64,000 nucleotides of DNA. Origin: Lasiodiplodia sp. COLG20. Lineage: Eukaryota; Ascomycota; Dothideomycetes; Botryosphaeriales; Botryosphaeriaceae. The translations under genes and the position numbers were made by a program. This document shows, piece after piece, positions 56,475 through 64,000 of the stretch. How positions within the stretch are numbered: the stretch's first letter is position 1; the number at the start of each line of letters is the position of its first letter. The stretch is taken from contig VNWV01000001.1 of NCBI GenBank assembly GCA_009801085.1, positions 4,278,001 through 4,342,000 on the forward strand. Direction: 5' to 3'. The notes under the pieces were generated by a model. The model had not been told where the DNA came from and did not search any database. It saw only the letters and a program-made list of their open reading frames with translations.

Positions 56475-57808
56475 TCACGGAACAAAAGTGATCCTTCCTG
56501 CCAGAGCTGCTCGCGGCGTCTTTATGCCCGTCATTTCTGTGGCTGTTGGCAATGCCGCCTCTCCTTTTCCAATCTCTTCCACGGCGACTACCTGCAGACC
56601 ATATCCGGCATCAAACGCATTGCAGTTCGCCCATGCCTCATCCATCGTCTTCAATTGGGGATCGTCGGTTGGTATGGCAACTGTGGGCCGATAGTCGTCG
56701 CGAATAATTGGGCACTGGTTACCGCCGAAGTTGCAGCGGTACTGGCCGTAATACGCAGCTGAGGAGACGAGAGGAATGGGGGCATTGCTGTCTGATGCTG
56801 TCGTGTGTGCAAGATCATTGACGTTGAAGGAGTACATCCCCTGCTGCGTGCCGAAGCGGACGCTACTCACTTCCGAAGGATGGAAGGGCACTATCGCCTG
56901 CGCTCCGGTAGGCAAAGGTCCACCGCAAGTGATTGCGTTCCCAGTGTCCGTGGCGTTGATGTCGTAAAAAGAGAGGTACAGAAGCGGCGAGGTGAAGGTT
57001 ATTCCATCAGACGTCACGATGTTATCACCCGTACTGCCAGTTGGCTCTGGTGGAGAGGCACGGTCCTTGTCGGCCCCGGAGAATGTGAGCGGTGATGCAG
57101 GCGTTGGACTGCAGTCAATGGTGGTTGGAAGCGGCCAGTGGTAAAGCTTCACCTGTCTAGCAGTGATGACGCAGGCCGTGCACGTCTGAGCCGTATTGGA
57201 ATCACAGGGCAGGTTCCAGTCCTCCAGGAAGTCACTTGTGTGGCTTTGCATAAATGAAGATGCCTCCGAACACAGACCGGTTTCCGCAATGCAGCCAGGC
57301 TTCGGGATTGGGAATTCCGGGTGAGAGAGAGACTGGAAAGTTCGCGTGGACACGAACACGGAGCTGGTCCATGTAATTGTCGATATCAAATCATTCCCGG
57401 CGCGCCCCACGCCATCACAAAGTGTGATGGTGGGTGCAGATTCGATGGTACTGGTAGATGTGGAATACAATGTCACCGTCGTGACTGAGCTTGTTGGTAT
57501 CCAGGTAGCGGAATGTTCGCTGCTCCAGGCTTTTCTTGACTCCGAGTACGACCAATACTCCTCGTTGCACCGGAGAATACTTGTTAGTGTTTCCGGAACC
57601 GGCACCTGAGTGGATGAGCCATCGATGACAGTGGCCGCATACGTTGGTATGTCGGGAGGAATATGAGAGGGCACTGCGTACACGGTCTTGTTAGCACGGA
57701 AACCAGCACACAGAGCCTTCATGCTAACTTACGTCCTCTGCACATGCCAACGAGCAATGCGCTGGTCAGAAGCTGGCAAAATTGATCTTTGAATCCGAAA
57801 GCGTGCAT
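56475..57808 (-). CDS. Unrecognised secreted, Thr/Ser-rich protein
   Basis: Two exons, 57808-57733 and 57673-56475, joined in phase 1 (GTAAGT, GCTAAC branch-like site, TACGCAG), giving 424 residues. The spliced N terminus MHAFGFKDQFCQLLTSALLV is a likely signal peptide with cleavage around residues 20-25. The mature chain has a Ser/Thr-rich front (TTVTLYSTSTSTIESAPTIT), about ten cysteines and a folded C-terminal part with strand-like runs (PLLYLSFYDINATD, VRFGTQQGMYSFNVNDL, YRCNFGGNQCPII). There is no membrane span or GPI-type tail. Extracellular or wall-associated is the best guess. I do not recognise a catalytic motif. It sits between the SDR and lectin-like gene 2. Confidence 0.7.
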
Positions 57809-58714
57809 GATGATAGATGTTTTGAGCTGAGATACGCTTCTGGATGAGGAGTTGGAGAGAAAGAAAGGTAACGAGATGGCTGTGGTTGCTATAAAGCAGA
57901 ATGGAAAGGAAAGAGCGCCCAGCCACATTCTACGTTGTTGACGGAAGTCACCTCACCAGAAATGTCAAAGGGTTGCACCCTGCATCACCGCGCCTAAAGC
58001 ATCAGCTTCACACGACGGCATTCATGCCGTGGATCTCATGCTTCCCGACTTCCATACCTCACATCATGGTGCGGCGACAAGAATACCACGATTCAGGGAC
58101 CTCGGATGGAGGCGCACCCGGCCTCGAAGTAGTAGCTGTGCTACGCAAACAAGCGAAAGCGACTACTATCCGTTTCTTGTGTACTGTGGCGTCCGGGAGA
58201 GGGGCAAACGACTTCTTTCCTTACAAATCAGGGAGACATCAGTGTTGGTGTGGGAAAATCCGGGCAAAACCACACTAAGGAGCACAGGCTTCGGGAGTAT
58301 TTATAGGTACCGCTCGGATGCAAGGCAAACAGATTGCTAGCCACGTTTGCGCGAAGAGCCTCAGCCGCATGCCTCTGACGTCAATTCAGTCCAACCCTAT
58401 GAATTAACGACTCTGGACCTTAGTCTTGCCTTTTTTGGGGGCGCAGCATGGTGGTGGGGGCTAAAAGATGGTCCACAATTATGCGACCGCACCGCTCTTT
58501 TCAGGCAGGGATCAGTGCCGATGAATCCTTGGTAGCAAATCAACCCCCAATTGAGCGTGCAAATCCGACGCACGCATCCTACCGGAACTTGGCGCTTCCT
58601 AATATACCAACACGTTAATGAGTGGACACTGGGCCCCCAAAGGAAGACAACACTCATGTACTCCCACCGCCTGCGTTTCCTTTGCAGCGCCGGCCGTCAG
58701 CTCTTCATTCCAAA
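57809..58714. promoter_or_regulatory. Divergent intergenic region
   Basis: 0.9 kb between the secreted unknown (-) and lectin-like gene 2 (+). Frames at 57901-58278 and 58029-58340 overlap and carry no domain. Confidence 0.5.
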
Positions 58715-60187
58715 ATGACCCAACCAAAGCCCGAGTACAGCACGCTGCCAGAGGTTGACGTCCGGGACCGTACAACGTTGCCTGAGGTTATCAACACTGA
58801 TCCGCCTGAGGCAATCCACACTCCTTGGAAAGAAGCCGTCGCTCCACCACCACCCTACAAGCCAGCAACAATATGTGGCATGCGCAAAAAGATCTTCTGG
58901 ATATTACTGGCAATAGCTCTCTTCATTGTCATCGGCGTAGCAGTCGGCGTGGGCGTAGGCGTCAGCGTCTCGAAAAAGAACAACTCATCAAGCTCCGAAT
59001 CGATGACAACAACAACACCGTATAAGCAAGGCGTGGCCTCGTACTCGCAGCTGGCGGCGAACAACTACACGGACGCGGATGGCGTGGTGCACTCGCAGGT
59101 CTACTACCAGGACAACTCGAAGTCCATATGGATGGCCGACTTCAACAATGCGACCGAAGAGTGGTATCTCAGCGAGGTCGTTGCCCAGAACAACAATTCC
59201 GACATGACCCCCCGCATGGGCTCCCCCATCGCTGCCGGCAATTACTGGAGAAACGAAACAGAAGTGCGCAAATTCCCGCCTCTTTTCTTCCCTTTTCTCC
59301 ACAAACTAATCGCAACCAGTTGAGCGACTTCCGCGTCGTCTGGGCCGACGAGAACGACCGAATCCGCTCCGTCTTCACGCTCTACGAAGCCTATAACACG
59401 TCGGGCTGGAGCGTGCTGAACCAGTACGACAACTTCCTCTCCATTGACGCCAACTCGTCGCTTGTCCACTACCTGCCCATGTGCAACATGACCACGACCT
59501 GCAATTCCGCCGACTTCATCGGCTTCCAGTCATCCAACAGCTCCACCATGAATTTGCAATGGTTTGCCAGCGGCGGCAGCAGCGGCCCGCTGTACGCGCA
59601 AAATGGCGGCGTGGCGCCCGACGACGGCTCCGCCATGGCCGCCGCCCCGATCCCGAAAATTGCGAAGAGGGACATGAGTTATCCGGTCGTAGCGCTATAT
59701 TTGGTCCAGGATAATAGTCTGGTCGAGCTGTATGGAGGATCGAATATCGATTGGACGAATAACCAGCTTACCAGTGAGTACTCTCTTTCCCGCCACGAGA
59801 ATTCCAACTCCGCATCGTACTTACATTTCTACCCCCTTTTTTTCAGTCAGCAGCAGCAAGGTTAGCGTGGACACCGGAGCGAAGCTCGCGGCAACCTCGC
59901 AGTACAGACTGGACGACTTCAACGTGCAGATCCTGATGACCAAGGCCGCCGGCGGCGTCAAGATGGCCTACATGTACGGCTCCGCGTGGACCACCGACAA
60001 CTCGATCGACGGCATGGAAGACGTGCTCCCGCTTTCGCCCATCGCCGCGAACCAGCTGGGCCGCGTGTACGCCTTCGAAAACGGGACCGACGGCAACCCG
60101 CAGCTGGTCGAGTGGCAGCGGGTCACCGGTCAGAAGCCGACGTTTGAGCGGCTGGGTGTTATTAACACCACCGCGAGTACGGCGTGA
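58715..60187 (+). CDS. Membrane-anchored fungal fucose-lectin-like protein 2
   Basis: Three exons (58715-59263, 59320-59773, 59847-60187) in phase, 447 residues from MTQPKPEYSTLPEVD. The cytosolic N terminus contains acidic-proline repeats (TLPEV twice). The anchor TICGMRKKIFWILLAIALFI closely parallels TICGLRRKTFWIVLAVALLI of lectin-like protein 1. The extracellular part shares NYTDADG...VYYQ and AANQ.G.VY with it. Unlike its intronless paralog this gene has two introns (GTGCGC...CCAG and GTGAGT...TTCAG). Several N-x-S/T sites (NNS, NNAT, NYT) are present. Propeller-type lectin fold by family likeness; ligand unknown. Confidence 0.75.
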
Positions 60188-60726
60188 GATGTGTAAATGC
60201 GGTGGGAAGAAGTTGACGTTGTTTTTTCTTTGTACAAATGAATGATGATGAACATAAAGACGCGCTGGGTTGGTAATGGTGTCAGGGCATTACGGGACGG
60301 ATTTTTAGATTCACAACCCGCTTATTTTCTTCTCCTTCTTCGGTTTCCCCTTCATCCTAAAAGGGCTCGATTACTCTGCGCACCTATACTTTTGGAGCCA
60401 GAGCATCAAATTTCTTTGTATTATGCCTCGCGAATAGATACCACAAGTTGATTCTTTGCCACATGCGGAGCAAAGCCAGACTCAATAGTCTCAGGTCATC
60501 ATTTACATTAGTTGATCTCAGTGCTAAAGGGTGTTGAATACTGAAGAGAAGTCTTATTGAAATCCCCATCCAAAGCCTCCCAAGATAGCCCGATATCATC
60601 CGATATGCTGCCGCCAACTCCAATCGCTAATATGCCAACAATCCAGTAGTATAAGGCACAACACTGCTCCCCCTCATGTTCTTCTATCCCCTTCTCTTAA
60701 CACCTCCACATCCCCGCTCCTTCACT
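60188..60726. other. Intergenic, convergent
   Basis: 3' spacer between lectin-like gene 2 and the Cue2-like gene; nothing recognised. Confidence 0.5.
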
Positions 60727-62389
60727 TCACACCCTCCTCACCCCCGACACAGTCAAAAACCCACTCCCCACCTCAATCTTCCACCCCTCCGCCACGAGCA
60801 TCTTCATGACCGCGGGACCGATCTTCGCCTTCCCGCCATCACTATGCCTGCCCACACCCGTGACGATGCGATACTCGTTCGCCCTGCCCTTGGCGCCGGC
60901 GTAGCCCCTGATGCGGTCCTCGCCGAGCGCGGCCCACCACTCGGCGACGCGGTGGCGGGCGATGCGCTTGGCGTCGCTGACGCTGACGCCGTGCAGGTCG
61001 AGCAGGGCGGGCGACGACTGCGCCGCGACGAGGGCGTCGGCCTCGGCGGCGGCGGCCGTCTGGTACGCGGGGTGGCTGTCGCGGCCGAGCTGCCCGTAGT
61101 AGCCCGCCGCCGCCTTCATCAGCGGGTCCGACTTGCCCTTGCGGTGGTACTCGGACGCCTTGGTGAAGGCCGTGTGGCGCGCGAGCCCCAGGGCGGCGGC
61201 GGAGTGGCTGGACGACGGCGAGACGGGGCTGGCGGCGGCGTGGAGGAGGTCGTCGTCTTCGTCCAAGTCAGAGGGTTTGAGCGGGACGTAGTGGGGGACG
61301 ATCTGGATGCCGCCGGGGCTCGTGGGGGAACTGGCGTTGGAGGGGCGCGTGAGGGCTTTTGCGAGTTCGTGGGCGGCGGCTGAGGAAGGGTGGGTGAGGC
61401 GGATGAGGGCGTGGGCTTGTTGGTGATCGAGCGGGAATTCGTTGGTAAGATCAAGAACGTTCTGGAAGATAATGTCGCTTTCTGCCTCCAGTGACTTCTT
61501 GTTCGTCTTGATATCGGATTCCATGAGCGCGGTGATGGTTGCTGCGACGGACCCACCGCACTTGTGATAGGAAGATTTGACGGTTTTGTACGAGACGTTG
61601 ACTTTGGTTGCGATGAAGTCGACGTCATCAGACATGGTCTTCCACTTATTCGGCGATGGAGCCGCTGGCTCCGAGCTGGACCTGGCATACTCATCCAGGT
61701 TCATGTAGTTCGCCTTTTTGTTCTTCCTCTTGGTCTTAGCTTTGCGTCCGCGGGGAGCTGCCACGTCGTCGGCGGCGAACGTGTCGATTCCCTTTCGTAA
61801 GATTTTCTCTTCACCATCCTGGCCGTCCATCTCTTCAAACAGGACATGATTCAGTAGTTCATCGGTACACTTCTCGAAATCGCCTTTGTTCTTCTTGAAA
61901 ACAAACGCAATGGTGGTAGCTCTCAACGTTGGAAAGGTTTCAATAAGCTGGGCTTCTTTAGCCGACATATCCAAGTTTTGGAGCCAGGCCATGCTGGCGC
62001 CTGGCTCCGAGGGCGTGGAAACGCCCGAGCTTGAGAGAGCGAGCGACGAGACGCCATTTGTCAGGCTCGTGGCGTCCGTCTCGGTCGAAGTTTTGGGGTC
62101 GCGAGGGTTTTGGTCGCCTTGTTCGGGAGACGAGCTGGGCTCGCCGGCTTGAGTGCTGCATCCAGAAGGATCAAAGTCGGTGAGCTGCTCGACGGCAGCA
62201 GCGTCTTTGAAATGGGCGAGGACAGCACGTGCTTGTGCAACGCCGTCGGGTTCGCCCTTGTAGTCTGAATAGATAGAAATGACGAGTGCAGTGTCCAGAG
62301 GTGGGCAGAATTCCCTCTGTAAACGATTAACATAATCAAGCAAGGGAGTCGGGAGTGCATACCTCAAGTCCGGCTAGGTCCTCATCCAT
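60727..62389 (-). CDS. CUE2: CUE/Smr-domain protein (Cue2-like ribosome-rescue endonuclease)
   Basis: Two exons: 62389-62363 (MDEDLAGLE) and 62316-60727, joined in phase 0, giving 538 residues. In order: a short helical N terminus, a CUE-type ubiquitin-binding region (LIETFPTLRATTIAFVFKKN), a second UBA/CUE-like helix bundle (VDFIATKVNVSYKTVKSSYH), a DUF1771-type helix (HRKGKSDPLMKAAAGYYGQL) and a C-terminal Smr domain with LDLHG (about 443-447) and TGVGRHSDGG (about 495). In yeast, Cue2 is recruited to ubiquitinated collided ribosomes and cuts mRNA in no-go decay through its Smr domain; the same role is inferred here. Both Smr signature motifs are intact, so nuclease function is plausible. 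An N-terminal frame starting inside the intron (62367) would miss the true start. Confidence 0.85.
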
Positions 62390-63133
62390 GGCTGTGGAAC
62401 GCGCGCTTCTTCTTTGCAAAAGGAAATCGAGTAATGAGCATGCTCGGAATAGATATCGGGCTGGGGAAGCACATCCAATATGTAGCGCGTCCTCAACGAG
62501 TGCGTCGACGCGGCGAAAGTTGAATCAGGCAGAGGCCAGACAGAAGTGTCGATGACGCGCCGAGCACTCGTTTGTCATCGGCCCGAACGCCAAACGGCCA
62601 AATATTTCGCCGGGTAGCATTCCGGAGACGGCGAAATAGTCTTGACCACTATCATTGCAGATGGAAGCTGGATAAAGGCTATTTTCCTTTCGAATAGATG
62701 CTATCCACCTGCCATGCAGCCCCAACAGCAGTCGAAATCCGCAAAGACCCCAAGACTCCTGCCCCGTAGATCCTGATGAGAACTGAGATAGTCCTATTGG
62801 TCAGGGTTGATGACCTGACAATTCCGTCGGGCAGGACACCTTGCAACTATAGCAAAAAGCTTTCACTCCACGCTATTTTCAGAGGCGCTTGAAGAACGCC
62901 ATGGATAAGCACCCGACCCTGGTGAATCATTTCCAACGCCTTCAAATGTAGACTTTCCATTCCCTCTCAACCCAGTCACCATCTTGCCGGGCGGTGGTTC
63001 TGCTGCTTCCTAGAGCGATTGAGCCGGATGGATGCTTAACCGTCGTCAGCGCCGTTGCTGGCTGTGATCTCCTCACCACCGGACGTAAAGAATTTCCTTG
63101 GAACGAATTATTAGCGGCTTTACCGGGAGGGGG
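62390..63133. other. Intergenic
   Basis: Spacer between the Cue2-like start and the HP1 stop. Nothing recognised. Confidence 0.5.
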
Positions 63134-64000
63134 TTAGCTGTAATTGAAGTACAGATGCTGTTCATAATACGCGAGCATCTGCGAGAACAGTCAGCATGGC
63201 ACTATGCAGGCTTCAGGCCGACCCTCTTGCCTTCTGCGGACACTTCTGATTGAGGACCGGTAGCGGATGGCGCGTCTTGCGGCCATCGGTCCAAACTACC
63301 AGTGCGGCACGTTCCCTGTTGCCAGTCTTCGGGTTGGGCGTTTCCTCAAGGGTGTCGATGCTCTGGATATGATCCTCCCAGCTTCCCTTTGGAAAGCTCG
63401 GCTCCCTCTCCTTCTTGACAGGCTTCGTTTCCGGATCGGCTGATGCACTCTGCTCGTCTTTGAGAGATCTCCGACCGCGTCCGCGGCCCTTGCCAGATGG
63501 AGTGCCAGCTGGAGTCTGAGAAGCCTTCCTCTTCTTTCCGCCGCCGACGGTCGGTCGTCCGCCGATCTTCTGGAAGTATTCCTCGAGCGCTTCCCTTGCG
63601 CCGTCACTTTGCGCAAATCAGCTTCATGACCCGCAGGTAGCTCGCGCAGTCTTACAGATTCTCCTCAGGTTCCCACGTTCTGTCCTGCTTCTTTTCGTAT
63701 CCTTGCCATTTTATCTCGTACTTGATGGTGCCCTAGAACGGCGTCAGTGAAGGTCGCTGGGTTCGCAGATGGTTGCGCGGGTCGTACGTCATCATCGATA
63801 ATGTGGTTCATGACTTTCTCGACGACGTATCTGGCGCAGGTCAGCGGAGAGCCAATGCTGGTAAGCTGCGGTGTCGTACTCTTCTTCCTCTTCTTCCTCT
63901 TCGTCGTCGTCGTCGTCTTCTTCTTCCTCTTCCTCTTGCTCGGCAACCTTGGACGCGGGTTTCTCCGCTTTCTTGTAGGGGATCTCAGCCTCAGAGGCAG
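63134..64000 (-). CDS. Heterochromatin protein 1 (HP1), 5' end outside the window
   Basis: Reads H3K9-methylated histone tails and dimerises to build heterochromatin. Exons visible: (64000)-63880, 63830-63788, 63732-63656, 63606-63231, 63178-63134, all in phase. In order: an acidic run (EEEEEEDDDDDEEEEEEE), a chromodomain (EYVVEKVMNH, then GTIKYEIKWQGYEKK and TWEPEENL, with the aromatic-cage Tyr and two Trp), a basic hinge (GKGRGRRSLKDEQ) and a chromoshadow domain (GSWEDHIQSIDTLEE ... HPLPVLNQKCPQKMLAYYEQ). The last intron (63230-63179, 52 nt) begins GCAAGA, a GC-AG intron; splicing it restores the conserved CPQKMLAYYE. Ends at TAA 63134. The first residues lie beyond 64000. Relatives are Neurospora HPO and Aspergillus HepA. 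Confidence 0.9.

Noticed and set aside
1..64000. CRISPR arrays, rRNA genes, bacterial operons, phage or retroviral elements
   Set aside because: None seen. The sequence is eukaryotic nuclear DNA with spliced genes; the only mobile element found is the MITE, and no reverse transcriptase, integrase or transposase frame was recognised.

Overview
The window looks like a gene-dense stretch of a filamentous ascomycete nuclear genome, probably Pezizomycotina and perhaps Dothideomycetes. The class is an inference; no marker was searched. Support comes from short GT-AG introns (about 45-100 nt, most with clear phase agreement), a delta-9 desaturase fused to cytochrome b5, a type I metacaspase with a P/Q/G/Y-rich prodomain, a fungal ASST-domain protein, membrane-anchored fungal lectin-like proteins, a UFD4-type HECT ligase and an HP1 protein. 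I rebuilt the exon-intron structures by hand from splice sites and phase.

Layout. 1-8.9 kb: OLE1-type desaturase (-) and a membrane-anchored arylsulfotransferase-domain protein (+). 9.6-20.7 kb: an accessory block with five divergent RING-finger genes, a half-RING relic and three unrecognised genes. 21.2-27 kb: a small secreted protein, an FAD monooxygenase, and a decayed multi-membrane-span gene that encloses an intron-containing tRNA-Arg. 27.6-36.3 kb: metacaspase and cytosolic serine hydroxymethyltransferase (divergent), a small membrane protein, and a large proline-rich unknown. 37.9-38.1 kb: a 234-bp mariner-type MITE. 38.5-51 kb: a housekeeping block with a membrane exo-beta-1,3-glucanase, an 11-exon NMN adenylyltransferase and a 1,896-residue HECT ligase. 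52.5-60.2 kb: two membrane-anchored lectin-like paralogs enclosing an SDR and a secreted unknown. 60.7-64 kb: a Cue2-like CUE/Smr protein and the 3' part of an HP1 gene.

The best candidate for something undescribed is the RING block. All five proteins place the RING near the N terminus, but the loop between zinc-ligand pairs 1 and 2 grows from 27 to 47, 60, 65 and 85 residues. Two members have each lost one zinc ligand by what looks like a single base change (Trp for ligand 1; Gly for ligand 5), and one carries a hyperacidic tail. At least two share both their N-terminal and C-terminal regions, so the group looks like a locally expanding, diversifying E3-like family. Other points of note are a GC-AG intron in HP1, an 18-nt micro-exon and a palindrome-rich intron in the desaturase gene, and an A16 run that appears to break a gene.
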